A DNA stretch of 44,098 bases from Acidobacteria bacterium UBA2161 (GTDB lineage: Bacteria; Acidobacteriota; Vicinamibacteria; Vicinamibacterales; UBA823): assembly GCA_002328835.1 (NCBI GenBank), contig DCWN01000011.1, positions 1-44,098 of the forward strand, read 5' to 3'. The notes below the pieces were generated by a model. It saw only the letters and a list, made by a program, of their open reading frames with translations, made no database searches and was not told where the DNA came from. Within the stretch, counting starts at the first letter, position 1, and each line of letters starts with the position of its first letter. A program made the translations under genes and the position numbers. Shown in pieces: positions 33,654 through 42,443 of the stretch.

Positions 33654-33659
33654 ATTCTA
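33654..33659 (-). promoter_or_regulatory. -10-like element (TAGAAT) 6 nt before the beta-propeller start codon
   Basis: On the minus strand TAGAAT is followed by CGGCCG and then the ATG at 33647, without a ribosome-binding site. This fits a leaderless start. No -35 consensus is visible. Confidence 0.45.
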
Positions 33660-33748
33660 GCAGGCTACGCCCACCCGATATCCCTTCGGCGGTCGGGAGA
33701 GAGCGATGGCGACATCCGATCTCGCGACGACGCGGCTGCCTAGGGCTT

Positions 33749-33765
33749 GGGGCGCAAGGCGCCCC
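33749..33765 (-). terminator. Hairpin directly after the cupin gene (weak terminator candidate)
   Basis: A 7-bp GC stem (33749-33755 with 33759-33765) with a 3-base loop begins 2 nt after the cupin TAG on the minus strand. No T-tract follows, so it may only stabilise the 3' end. Confidence 0.3.
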
Positions 33766-33767
33766 AT

Positions 33768-34337
33768 CTATTGAATGGCCGGGTTGACGTAGCCGGCCGG
33801 GAGCACCCCCTCGGGATCCGGCCGAACGCTGAGGTACGTCACGTGATCCTCGATGGCGCTCCAGCCATGGAAGACGCCGGCCGGAATGACGATCACGTCG
33901 CCCGCCGCCACCTGCCGGCTTCGCCCGCCCCGTCCCTCGCCCGCGTCGCTCGGGCCAACCAGTACCTGGACCGAGGGGCTGTCGGGCGCCCGCGGCGTCG
34001 GGTCGACGAGTGATCCGCCGGTCGTCAACGTGCCGCCTCCCGACGTGACGTAGTACACCTCGGTCACGCGATGATGGACGATGCCGGTGATCGTGCCGTC
34101 GTCCGGCGTCGGGCCGCGGTGGAGGATGCCGACCGCCACGGTGCCGTGGCCGATGTCGACCACCTTCACCTGTCGATCGACACCGCCGTCCGGAGCAGCG
34201 AGGACGGCATCGATCTCGGCCTTGGTCACGTCGGTTGCCGAGTCTGGGCGATCTCGATCCTGAGCCAGCACGGCCGCGGCAGTGAGCATCAGGACGACGA
34301 AGATGGCGGCGGGCAGTCGTGTGGTCGTCTTGGGCAT
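33768..34337 (-). CDS. Secreted cupin-domain protein
   Basis: A 189-residue protein with a signal peptide (residues 8-24, ending AAAVLAQ) followed by a single cupin barrel. Cupin motif 1 is GIVHHRVTEVYYVTSGGG and motif 2 is GDVIVIPAGVFHGW. The His/His/Glu and final His positions of a metal site are present. Small exported cupins may be sugar- or metal-binding, or act as isomerases or dioxygenases; nothing here tells which. The ATG at 34337 is supported by GGAG 7 nt upstream; the frame is open further but overlaps the ABC permease gene. It lies 49 nt downstream of that disrupted permease gene on the same strand. Confidence 0.75.
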   Translation of the reverse strand: MPKTTTRLPAAIFVVLMLTAAAVLAQDRDRPDSATDVTKAEIDAVLAAPDGGVDRQVKVVDIGHGTVAVGILHRGPTPDDGTITGIVHHRVTEVYYVTSGGGTLTTGGSLVDPTPRAPDSPSVQVLVGPSDAGEGRGGRSRQVAAGDVIVIPAGVFHGWSAIEDHVTYLSVRPDPEGVLPAGYVNPAIQ

Positions 34338-34386
34338 GGTGTGCTCCAGGGAGATGACGCTGGTGGTGACGGGCTGCCGACACGGG

Positions 34387-36824
34387 CTATTCGTAGCGCA
34401 GCGCGTCGATCGGGTCGATTCTACTCGCCCTCTGAGCCGGGACGAGGACGGCCAGCAGAGCGACCGTTGCCAGGATCGCGGGCACGGCGACGAAGGTCCC
34501 GGGGTCCGAGGCCTCGACGCCGAAGAGGAGGCTTGCGAGCAGGCGCGACAGACCAGCGGCCGCCGCGCCGCCGATGACGATGCCCAGCAGCACCAGTCGC
34601 ATCCCCTGCACGACAACCATTCGCAGAACCTGACCGGACTCGGCGCCCATCGCGAGGCGGATCCCGATCTCCTGCGTGCGCTGCGCGACCGAGTAGGCCA
34701 TCAGGCCGTAGATGCCGATCACCGCCAGGAGCAAGGCCGAGGCGCCGAAGATCGACATCAACCACATATTGAACCGCTGGCGTGACGTCGAGCGCGACAC
34801 GATCTCGTCCATCGTGCGGATGTCCGAGACGGGAAGGCCGCTGGCCTGACGGAGCTGGTCCTGAATCGCCTCACTGAGGACGCGCGGGTCGACCTCCGTT
34901 CGGACGATCCACGACATCGGCGAAATCCCAACGTTCAGCGCGTTGACGGCGTCGGGCACCTGCGCCTGCGGGATGTACGTCCGCGGCGGCGGATCGTTCT
35001 GTAGCCCGCCGTCTCGGATGTCGGCGACGACGCCGATGATCCGGCGCTCCGGCTCGGCATCGAATTCCTTCATGACGCCGCGGCCGATGACGAGCCGGTC
35101 GGTCAACGGGTCACCGTCGGGCCAGAACTGTCGCGCCATCGTCTCGTTGATCACGACGACCGGCGGCGTATTCGCCTCGTCGCGGTCGGTGAAGACACGG
35201 CCGCGCCGGACCGGAATGCGAAAGACGTCGAAGAACCCCGTCGATGTCGTCGTCCACCCGCCGCCGCCGTGGTTCGGGCGATCGTCGGGCAGGGGGCGTC
35301 CGACGATCGTGAACCCCAGGCCGTAGCCGCCCGTCAACGGGACGCAGCAGGTGGCGCTGGCGGCGGCAATGCCCGGCACCGCCCGGAGCCGCTCGACGCC
35401 GTCGCGCACGAGCCCCTCGACGGCCGCCGTCTCGGCGAACCGATCGCCGGTCAGCGACATGTTCATCGTGATGACGTTCGTGGCGTCGAACCCGGGATCC
35501 ACCGTGGCCAGGGCGACCGATGTGCGGATGAGCAGCGCCGACCCAATGAGCAGGACCAGCGTCGCGCGCGCCCGGTTCTGTCGGAATCCTGTACCCGACC
35601 GCCCCGCGCTCTCCTTGAGCGACTCGCTGAGGGTCGTGCGCGACGCGTGGAGTGCCGGGAGGACGCCGAACAGCAGGCCGGTCACGAGCGACACGACCAG
35701 GGTGAATGTCACCACGCGCCAGTCGAGTCCGACATTGGCGACATCGGCGCCGAGGCGCGGCAGGCCGGCGGTGCTGACCCGGAGCAGGGCGCGGATCCCG
35801 CTCAGGCCGAGCGCCAGGCCGATCGCGCCAGCCGCCGCGGCGAGCATCACGCTTTCGACGAGCAGTTGACGGACGATCTCGCCTCGGCTCGCGCCGATGG
35901 CCGTGCGGATCGCGATCTCCCGTCTTCGGGCTGTCGCGCGGGCGAGTAACAGGTTGGCGACGTTCGCGCAGGCGATCAGGAGGACGAAGCTGACGGCGCC
36001 CATGAGAACGAGCAGGGAGGTCCGCACGTTCGCGACGAGCGCCTCGGTGATCTGTTCAGCGCCGAACACGCTGTCGGGTCCGAGCGAGTTCGGGAACCGG
36101 GTCGTAAAGGCCTCCGTGGAGACCGCGAGTCCGGCCTGGGCCTGTGCCATCGATACGTCGGGGGCGAGTCGGCCCGCCACCTGGAAGTAGTGACCTTGAT
36201 CGGTCGTGTTCGGGTCGAACTGGAACGCGGTCGAGACCTCCGGTGAAGCGCCGAAGCTCTCGAAATCGAACGAGGCGCCGACGACGCCGATGACGATGTA
36301 CGGGTCGCCGCTCAGCGACAGCGTCTCGCCGAGCACGTCAGCGTCCCGATCGAAGCGGCGCGCCCAGAGATCCTCGCTGATGACGACGACGCGCTCGCCG
36401 CCGGGGAGGTCCTCCGTCGGGGTGAACGTCCGGCCGAGAACGATCGGTGCGCCAAAGAGCTGAAGTAGTCGGCCGACACCTGCGCCGAGCGGAGTTGCTC
36501 GGGCAGGTCGCCGCCCGTGTAGTTGACGACGTCGGTCGCGAAAGCCGCCACGTCCTGGAGGACGGCTGTTTGCTCCCGCCAGTGCATGAACTTGGCCGGC
36601 GAGCCGGCCCGGTTCGTCCCCTGGGGCTGGGTGTTCATCAGGATGACGAGGCGGTCCGGCTCCCGAAAGGGCGCCGGGGCCAGCAGCACGGTGTTGACGA
36701 CGGAGAAGATTGCCGTGTTGACGCCGATTCCGAGCGCCAAGGCGGCGACCGCCGACGCCGTGAACGCGGGGCTGCGGCGCAACGACCTGAGGGCGTAGGT
36801 GAGATCCCTGATCCAATGCTCCAT
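34387..36824 (-). pseudogene. ADOP-type ABC transporter permease gene with a one-base frameshift
   Basis: An acidobacterial ADOP-type permease (two MacB-PCD/FtsX units in one chain, about 812 residues if repaired). The frame starting at 36824 (MEHWIRDLTYALRSLRRSPA ... SAQVSADYF) is good for 121 codons to 36462. The remaining 690 codons (LFGAPIVLGRTFTPTED ... RASRIDPIDALRYE) lie in another frame to 34387. Reading TTC(C)AG instead of TTCAG at about 36460-36462 restores SADYFQLFGAPIVLG, the normal family sequence, so exactly one base is missing. The rest, including both sets of FtsX helices and MAYSVAQRTQEIGIRLAMGA, is intact. Such permeases have no ATPase of their own. It may be a recent pseudogene or a sequence error. 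The start is 28 nt from the divergent serine hydrolase. Confidence 0.82.
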
Positions 36825-36837
36825 GTCGAGACCACGC

Positions 36838-36843
36838 TAGAAT
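36838..36843 (+). promoter_or_regulatory. -10-like element (TAGAAT) 9 nt before the serine hydrolase start codon
   Basis: TAGAAT matches the -10 consensus in five of six positions and lies 9 nt before the ATG at 36853, with no Shine-Dalgarno. A leader of only a few bases would result. No clear -35 is seen in the 28-base divergent gap. Confidence 0.45.
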
Positions 36844-36852
36844 TGGGTTCAC

Positions 36853-38154
36853 ATGCTGCGACGGATCCCGCACGCGCTCGGTTCGAGGGGGCGTCGGGGG
36901 CTCATCCTGGTGAGTGTGACACTTCTGGCCGCCGTTTGGCCGGTTGCTGCGCAGGATCTTCCCATGGCCGACGCCGGGACGGTCGGCCTGTCCCCAGCCG
37001 GCCTGGCGAGGGCGACCGCCGGGCTGCAGGCCCACGTCGATGCTGGCGACATTGCCGGGGTCGTCGCCGCGGTCGTCCGCGAGGGCCGGCTCGTCTACTT
37101 CGAGGCGCTCGGGCAACTCGATCTCGAGACCGAGGAGTCGATGCCGGAGGACGCGCTCTTCCGGATGTACTCGATGACCCGGCCGGTCACGAGCCTGGCC
37201 GCGATGATTCTCTGGGAAGAGGATGCCTTCGAACTGAACGACCCGATCGCCCGCTATTTGCCGCAGTTCGCCGACCAGCAGGTCTTCGTCGACGCGGCCG
37301 AGGCGAGTTTCGAGCGGACGCGGGCGCGGCAGGGCGAGATCACGGTTGAGCACCTCCTGCTACACACGTCGGGGCTCGGCAGCCGGAGCTCACGGATCTA
37401 CCGCGCCGAGGGGGTCCGGCTTCGCTCGATCACGACGGCGGAGATGGTGGACAACGCGGCGCGGATGCCGCTGTTCGAGGACCCGGGCACCCGCTGGCGC
37501 TACGGCATCTCGACGACGATTCTCGGCCGCCTGGTGGAGGTGTGGTCGGGGACGCCGCTCGACGAGTTTCTCGAGGCCCGCGTCTTCGAGCCGCTCGGGA
37601 TGACCGACTCGGTCTTCTGGGTCGACCCCTCGCGGGCGGGCCGCTTCGGTCCGGTCTACCGGCCGTCGCCCGACGGCGACCTCCGACCGCACGCGATCGA
37701 GGAGGTGCCGTTCACCGAACGCGCGCCGCTCATCGAAGGCGGCGTCGGCCTGGCAATGTCGACGATGGACTATCTTCGCTTCTCGCAGATGTTCCTGAAT
37801 GGCGGCGTGCTCGATGGGCGCCGTGTATTGCAGTCCGACACCGTCGATCTGATGACGGCCAACCGGGTCCCCGATGCGCTGATGCCGATCGGCTTCGGCC
37901 GGCCGATGCGTGGCACCGGCTGGAGCCTCGGGTTCTGCGTCGTCATGGATGCCAGCGCGTACGCCTATCCGGTGAGCGACGGCGAGTTCTGGTGGGACGG
38001 CTCGGCCGGCACGCGGTTCTGGATCGACCCGGTCGAGCAGATGGTGACGATTGTCAACGCGCAGGTCTCACCGTCGGGCGGCAACGGCTTCCGCGAGGAA
38101 TTCAAGACGCGGGTCTACGAGGCGATCGTCGAGCCGGCCGTGCCGCGGCACTAG
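36853..38154 (+). CDS. Secreted beta-lactamase-fold serine hydrolase (EstB/class C type)
   Basis: A 433-residue protein with a signal peptide (about residues 17-34, ending WPVAAQ) and a class C beta-lactamase/penicillin-binding-like esterase fold. The nucleophile region is RMYSMTRPVTSLAAMIL (Ser107), followed by HLLLHTSGLG, WRYGISTTILGRLVE with the likely catalytic Tyr, and EGGVGLAMSTMDYLRF. The family motif is S-x-x-K, but here the fourth residue is Arg (SMTR, Arg110), so the general base differs or activity is altered. Relatives act as esterases or peptidases more often than as true beta-lactamases, so I do not call it a resistance gene. It stands alone, divergent from the disrupted ADOP gene and convergent with the PQQ-dehydrogenase gene. 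Confidence 0.85.
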   Translation: MLRRIPHALGSRGRRGLILVSVTLLAAVWPVAAQDLPMADAGTVGLSPAGLARATAGLQAHVDAGDIAGVVAAVVREGRLVYFEALGQLDLETEESMPEDALFRMYSMTRPVTSLAAMILWEEDAFELNDPIARYLPQFADQQVFVDAAEASFERTRARQGEITVEHLLLHTSGLGSRSSRIYRAEGVRLRSITTAEMVDNAARMPLFEDPGTRWRYGISTTILGRLVEVWSGTPLDEFLEARVFEPLGMTDSVFWVDPSRAGRFGPVYRPSPDGDLRPHAIEEVPFTERAPLIEGGVGLAMSTMDYLRFSQMFLNGGVLDGRRVLQSDTVDLMTANRVPDALMPIGFGRPMRGTGWSLGFCVVMDASAYAYPVSDGEFWWDGSAGTRFWIDPVEQMVTIVNAQVSPSGGNGFREEFKTRVYEAIVEPAVPRH

Positions 38155-38171
38155 CGCGATCTTCCGTACAG

Positions 38172-38204
38172 AAAAAAGGCCCGGGGGAGAAGCTCCCCCG
38201 GGCC
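38172..38204 (-). terminator. Strong intrinsic terminator of the PQQ-dehydrogenase gene
   Basis: A perfect 12-bp stem (38178-38189 with 38193-38204) and a 3-base loop, followed on the minus strand by TTTTTT (complement of 38172-38177). It lies 18 nt after the stop of the minus-strand gene. On the plus strand no T-run follows, so it acts mainly on the minus strand, though it also lies just beyond the convergent serine hydrolase gene. Confidence 0.88.
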
Positions 38205-38222
38205 AAGGCATCGCCGATTGGC

Positions 38223-40271
38223 CTACGGCAGCGCCAGCGCCACCAGTCCGCTCGGGTACTGCGAGCCGCCGATCTGCACGACGACGTACTGCTTGTCGTC
38301 GTGCAGGTAGGTCATCATGCCGTACTGACCGTTCGCGGGCAGCTCGACCGTGCCGACGCGGTCGCCGGTCTGCTTGTTCGCCGCGTGGATCACGGCCTCG
38401 CCCGCACGGCCGTCGTTGTGGACGAGCAGGTCGCCCATCACCATCGAGATCGCCGGTCCGCCGCCGCCGGCGCGGCTGAGGTCCACGCCCGCCAGCGCGG
38501 GGTGGTTCGCGATCCGTGCGGCGGGCTCGCCGGTCGGCACCCACCAGAGGTGCTCGCCCGTGTTCATGTCGACCGCGGTCAGACGGCTATAGGGCGGCTT
38601 GAAGATCGGCAGCCCCTGGGGGCCGGCCATCCGTCCGCCCGGCCCGCGCACCCAGTCGACGATCGTCGTGCCGGTCGTGTAGGGATCGTCGGCCGCGTCG
38701 TTCTCCGGTCCGGGCGCGACCATGCCACCGCTGCAGCCCATGCTCGACGAGACGTACATGATGCCGGTCGAAGGGTCCATCGAGACCGGGTGCGTGATGT
38801 TCACGCCCCCGCTGCACGCGACGGCAGCCGTGACGTCGAGATCGTGCCCGACGTAGAGGCGCGGCATGTACGGACCGCCGATGTTGTAGCGGCTCACGAT
38901 CTCCTGGGCCTCGGCCTTCAGCTCCGGCGTGAAGTCGATCAACCGCTCATCGGGGAGGCCGAGCGTCTCAACCGGCTCGGGGTTGGTCGGGAACGGCTGC
39001 GTCGGCGCGGTCCAGTTGCCCGGCACGACCGACTCGGGGACCTCGCGCTCCTCGATCGGCCAGATCGGCTCGCCGGTCTCCCGGTTGAACGCGAAGATCA
39101 TCCCTTGCTTCGTGTTCTGGATGACCGCCGGCACCTCACGCCCGTCGACCGTCAAGTCGGCGACGATCGGCACGTTCGGCAGGTCGTAGTTCCACTGGTC
39201 GTTGTGGACGGTCTGGAAGTGCCACTTCCGTTCGCCCGTCTGGACGTCCAGCGCGATCGTGCTCGTGCCGTAGAGGTTGTCGCCGGGCCGGAAGCCGCCG
39301 AAGTAATCGATCGTGGGCGGGTTCGTCGGGATATAGACGATCCCGCGCTCGTAGTCGGCCGAGAGCGGCGCCCACGACGACACGTCACCCGTGTACTGCC
39401 AGGCGTCGTTCAGCCAGGTGTCGTGGCCGAACTCGCCCGGCCGCGGGATGACGTGGAACTTCCACTCGTGCTCGCCGGTCTGGGCGTCGTAACCGAGGAT
39501 GTCGCCCGGCACGTTCTCGGCGCGGCTCTGGTTGTAGCCCTGCTCGGCCGAGTTGCCGATGACGACGACGCCGTTGACGACGATCGGCGGCGACGAACTG
39601 GTGATGTAGCCGAGTTCCACCGGAATCCCGAAGTCGGGATCGTAGGGCTGGTCCCAGTTCTCCCATGGGCCCCAGCCGTTCAACAGGTCCGGCAGCATGT
39701 CCACGACGCCGGTCTCGGGGAACCCGGGCAGCGGCACCTGCGTGCCCCAGTTCTCGATGTGCTGCCCGGTCTTGGCGTCGAGCGCGTGGAGGAAGAACGC
39801 CGGCGTGATGATGTAGATGACGCCGCGGCCGTCGATCTCGTCGTAGGCCACGCCCTTGCCGTAGCTGGCGCGCATCGAGCGCTCCCACCGCGTCGTGTTC
39901 GGCTCGCGGTAGGTCCAGAGTGTTTCGCCGGTCGCCGGGTCCATCGCGACGACGGTTCGCCGCTCGCCGGCGACCGTGTAGAGGATTCCGTCGATGTAGG
40001 TCGGCGTCGACCTCGACGTGCTCGCCGGCATCGGTCCGAAGTTGTCGCCGCGCCAGACCCACGCGACTTCGAGGTCCTCGAAGTTGTCGGCGTTCACCTG
40101 GTCGACCGGCGAGTACCGGGTGCCCCAGGCGTCGGCGCTCTGGTAGCGCCACTCACCGTAGGGGTTCTGCCGTTCCTGCGCCTGGGCCCCGGCGGGCCAG
40201 GCCGTCAGCGCCAGGACGGCGAGTGCCAGCGCGGCAGCTATCTGCCACCGGCAAAGCTGGTGCGCTCTCAT
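38223..40271 (-). CDS. Secreted PQQ-dependent dehydrogenase (glucose/alcohol dehydrogenase family)
   Basis: A 682-residue exported quinoprotein dehydrogenase. The signal peptide (IAAALALAVLALTAWPAGAQA) is followed by GEWRYQSADAWGTRYSPVDQVNADN, typical of the first blade of PQQ dehydrogenases. An eight-bladed propeller with many G-x-x-x-W repeats (TGETLWTYR, TGEHEWKF, TGERKWHFQ, TGEPIWPIE, TGEHLWWVP) follows, and the C-terminal end YPSGLVALALP resembles membrane glucose dehydrogenases. It has no N-terminal membrane domain and no haem c motif, so electrons must go to a separate carrier. Substrate class (sugar or alcohol) is open. Start ATG at 40271 has GGAGG 7 nt upstream; a TTTCCA/TATGAT promoter and a strong terminator make it a single-gene unit. 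Confidence 0.88.
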   Translation of the reverse strand: MRAHQLCRWQIAAALALAVLALTAWPAGAQAQERQNPYGEWRYQSADAWGTRYSPVDQVNADNFEDLEVAWVWRGDNFGPMPASTSRSTPTYIDGILYTVAGERRTVVAMDPATGETLWTYREPNTTRWERSMRASYGKGVAYDEIDGRGVIYIITPAFFLHALDAKTGQHIENWGTQVPLPGFPETGVVDMLPDLLNGWGPWENWDQPYDPDFGIPVELGYITSSSPPIVVNGVVVIGNSAEQGYNQSRAENVPGDILGYDAQTGEHEWKFHVIPRPGEFGHDTWLNDAWQYTGDVSSWAPLSADYERGIVYIPTNPPTIDYFGGFRPGDNLYGTSTIALDVQTGERKWHFQTVHNDQWNYDLPNVPIVADLTVDGREVPAVIQNTKQGMIFAFNRETGEPIWPIEEREVPESVVPGNWTAPTQPFPTNPEPVETLGLPDERLIDFTPELKAEAQEIVSRYNIGGPYMPRLYVGHDLDVTAAVACSGGVNITHPVSMDPSTGIMYVSSSMGCSGGMVAPGPENDAADDPYTTGTTIVDWVRGPGGRMAGPQGLPIFKPPYSRLTAVDMNTGEHLWWVPTGEPAARIANHPALAGVDLSRAGGGGPAISMVMGDLLVHNDGRAGEAVIHAANKQTGDRVGTVELPANGQYGMMTYLHDDKQYVVVQIGGSQYPSGLVALALP

Positions 40272-40310
40272 GGTTCTTCCTCCCCAGAAGCGGTCCGTCA
40301 GGTGGTCGGC

Positions 40311-40339
40311 ATCATAGCCCGAGTCGGCCGAGGTGGAAA
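40311..40339 (-). promoter_or_regulatory. Sigma-70-like promoter for the PQQ-dehydrogenase gene
   Basis: On the minus strand TTTCCA (40339-40334) and TATGAT (40316-40311) are separated by 17 nt, 39 nt before the ATG, leaving a leader with GGAGG. Confidence 0.5.
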
Positions 40340-40464
40340 GCAATCTCTGCCCGCGGGTCGTCACGCCGCATCACCCAGACCTTGTGGTTGGAGCCGTCGG
40401 CCGCAGCCGGCTAGGATGAGCGAGAGTGTCAGGGCGCCGGTTGTCGCGAGGCAGTCTCTGGTAA

Positions 40465-40842
40465 TCATCGCGGCGTTCCGCCGATCCACCGCCGCGCCTC
40501 CTCTACGTCGCGAAACACCCTGAAGTCGACGGGAAAGTCCGCGAGTTCCGCGAAGACTTCCAGCATGCGGCCCATGCCGAAGTCGACGTCCTGTGAGACC
40601 ACGAGTGCCGTCCTGCCGCCGGCCCGCTGCGCAGCGTAGCGGTGGCCGTGAGCCAGCGTCGCTTTCAGGTCGGCGGCAGGTATGGCGACGCTCCCGCGCG
40701 TGAAGTCGAGCAATGCGCACGGCGTGAGGCCGGCCCGCGCGAAATCGTCCAACGCCGACATCATCTCCGCTGCGCTGCACGGGCCCTCTATCGTGAAGAC
40801 CGTGAGAGCCGGACTCTCCCGAGTTCTGGTGATGAACGCCAT
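40465..40842 (-). CDS. Small SpoIIAA/STAS-like protein
   Basis: A 125-residue cytoplasmic protein without a signal. The order of strands and helices (LTVFTIEGPCSAAEMMSALDDF, CALLDFTRGSVAIPAADLKA, RTALVVSQDVDFGMGRMLEVF, DFRVFRDVEEARRWIGG) matches the SpoIIAA-like/STAS-fold proteins that end with a short helix EEARRWL. These small proteins are conserved but mostly uncharacterised; binding of lipid or partner proteins has been suggested for the fold. The start ATG lies 83 nt from the divergent isomerase gene. It is not obviously linked in function to its neighbours. Confidence 0.65.
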   Translation of the reverse strand: MAFITRTRESPALTVFTIEGPCSAAEMMSALDDFARAGLTPCALLDFTRGSVAIPAADLKATLAHGHRYAAQRAGGRTALVVSQDVDFGMGRMLEVFAELADFPVDFRVFRDVEEARRWIGGTPR

Positions 40843-40925
40843 CCGCCGTACCGTGTGGCACCCGATTGTCGCACGAGTGCAGCGCGTGATTGACCGGGGT
40901 GACCGGGGCTGATACGAATAGCGCC

Positions 40926-41825
40926 GTGCATCGGCGTACCTTTCTTGGTTGTCTGGCCGCGCTCGCCGTCGCGGCGCCCGCGACCGAGCTTCTCGCCCAG
41001 CGGAAGCCCGGCGGCCGCTTCGGCCTCGATTACGCGCCGCACTTCGGGATGTTCCAGCACTCGGCCGGCGAGGATCTCTTCGACCAGCTCCAGTTCATGC
41101 ATGACGAGGGGTTCCGCGCGCTCGAAGACAACAACCTGCCGACGCGCGATCTCGCCGTCCAGGAGCGCCTCGGCCGGGAACTGTCCCGGCTCGGGATCCG
41201 GATGGGCGTCTTCGTCGCGCATACCGCCTGGGGCGAGATCTCGTTCGCCTCCGACGCGCCGGAGGTACGGAACCGGATTCTCGGCGACATCCGGACGGCC
41301 GTGGAGGTCGCCCAGCGCGTCGATGCCAAGTGGTGCACCGTCGTGCCGGGCGAGTACGACCGGAACCTGGCCTGGGACTACCAGACGGCGAACGTCGTCG
41401 ACAACCTGAAGCGCGCGGCGGAGATCTGTGAGCCGGTTGGCGTCACGATGGTCCTCGAGCCACTCAACCAGCTGACCGATCATCCGGGCGTCTTCCTGAC
41501 CGGGGTCCCGCAGGCGTACCAGATCTGCAAGGCGGTCGGCAGCCCGTCGTGCAAGATCCTCGACGACCTGTACCACCAGCAGATCACCGAGGGGAACCTG
41601 ATCCCGAACCTCGACCGGGCCTGGGGCGAGATCGCCTACATCCAGGTCGGCGACAACCCCGGCCGGAACGAGCCGACGACCGGCGAGATCCACTACCGGA
41701 ACATCTTCCGGCACCTGAAGCGGAAGGGGTACCAGGGGGTCGTCGGCATGGAGCACGGCAACTCCATCGAAGGGCGCGAAGGCGAGCGCCGGGTGATCCG
41801 GGCCTACGTCGAGGTCGATCAGTAG
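40926..41825 (+). CDS. Tat-signal sugar isomerase-like TIM barrel (hydroxypyruvate-isomerase type)
   Basis: About 299 residues. The N terminus HRRTFLGCLAALAVAAPATELLAQ is a twin-arginine-like signal, followed by the xylose-isomerase-like TIM barrel. Candidate metal ligands are Glu in VLEPLNQLTDHPG, Asp in KILDDLYHQQ with its His, His in GEIHYRNIF and Glu in GMEHGN. The LEPLN, DLYHQQ and G-D-N-P-G-R-x-E-P-x-x-G-E segments are those of hydroxypyruvate isomerase-like proteins, but export argues for a periplasmic sugar substrate. The GTG at 40926 puts HRR next to the start; the frame is open further up to 40890 (TTG). It starts an operon with a gluconate-2-dehydrogenase subunit-3-like protein and a GMC oxidoreductase. 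Confidence 0.82.
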   Translation: MHRRTFLGCLAALAVAAPATELLAQRKPGGRFGLDYAPHFGMFQHSAGEDLFDQLQFMHDEGFRALEDNNLPTRDLAVQERLGRELSRLGIRMGVFVAHTAWGEISFASDAPEVRNRILGDIRTAVEVAQRVDAKWCTVVPGEYDRNLAWDYQTANVVDNLKRAAEICEPVGVTMVLEPLNQLTDHPGVFLTGVPQAYQICKAVGSPSCKILDDLYHQQITEGNLIPNLDRAWGEIAYIQVGDNPGRNEPTTGEIHYRNIFRHLKRKGYQGVVGMEHGNSIEGREGERRVIRAYVEVDQ

Positions 41826-41829
41826 GGCG

Positions 41830-42429
41830 ATGGCGGCGCGCCAGACGGTGAGCCGGCGCGAGGCGCTCCACCTCCTGGGCGCCGCCGCGGCGCTGCCGCT
41901 CCTCGATCCCGGCCGGCTCCACCACCCGCTGGCTGCGGTGCCAGTCGGTCAGGCCTGGCAGCCGCGATTCCTGAACCGCGACGATATCGAGACGGTCGCG
42001 GCCGTCGCCGAGCGGATCATCCCGCGGACCGAGACGCCCGGCGCGCGCGACGCGGGTGTCCACGAGTACATCGACTTCGCCCTCGACCGGGGCGACGCCG
42101 AAGGGCGAGATCGTTTCGCCGGGCTGCTGCGCTGGTTCGACCGCTACGTCCGCGAATCGCACGACCCGGCGTTCGCCGACCTGCCTGGTGGCCAGCAAGA
42201 CTCGGTGCTCACCGAGTTGGCCGATCCGGCTTCGGCGCCTGCCCCGGAAGGCCACGCCTTCTTCCTCGGGATGAAGGAACTGACGATCGAGGGCTACTAC
42301 CGGTCCGAGGCTGGCATGTTCGAGGAGCTGGGCTTCGCCGGGAACACCTTCCTCACCGAGTTCGACGGCTGCACGCATCCGGAGCATCTGGGCTGGCGCC
42401 CCGCGCGGCCCGACCCGGGCGCCGAGTGA
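41830..42429 (+). CDS. Gluconate 2-dehydrogenase subunit 3 family protein, Tat-signal
   Basis: A 199-residue protein with a twin-arginine signal (SRREALHLLGAAAALPLL). The rest matches the small (gamma/subunit 3) partner of flavoprotein sugar dehydrogenases: DIETVAAVAERIIPRTETPGARDAGVHEYID near residues 53-83 and GHAFFLGMKELTIEGYYRSEAGMFEELGF before the C terminus. This subunit is needed for folding and for piggy-back Tat export of the catalytic GMC subunit, which lacks its own signal. It starts 4 nt after the isomerase stop, and the GMC gene follows after 14 nt. Confidence 0.9.
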   Translation: MAARQTVSRREALHLLGAAAALPLLDPGRLHHPLAAVPVGQAWQPRFLNRDDIETVAAVAERIIPRTETPGARDAGVHEYIDFALDRGDAEGRDRFAGLLRWFDRYVRESHDPAFADLPGGQQDSVLTELADPASAPAPEGHAFFLGMKELTIEGYYRSEAGMFEELGFAGNTFLTEFDGCTHPEHLGWRPARPDPGAE

Positions 42430-42443
42430 GCCTTAAGGATTAG

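Noticed and set aside
36466..37353. The upstream 300 codons of the open frame that runs from 37353 to 34387 on the minus strand
   Set aside because: They are antisense to the serine hydrolase and out of frame with the true ADOP N terminus; only the part after the frameshift near 36460 is real.
36853..38154. Calling the serine hydrolase a beta-lactamase resistance gene
   Set aside because: Fold match only; the S-x-x-K lysine is Arg and no resistance-specific motif is visible. Relatives are mostly esterases.
37542..40523. A 993-codon open frame on the plus strand
   Set aside because: Its first part overlaps the serine hydrolase in another frame and the rest is antisense to the PQQ dehydrogenase. 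The translation is low-complexity Arg/Ala/Gly-rich with no domain; GC-rich DNA leaves such frames open by chance.
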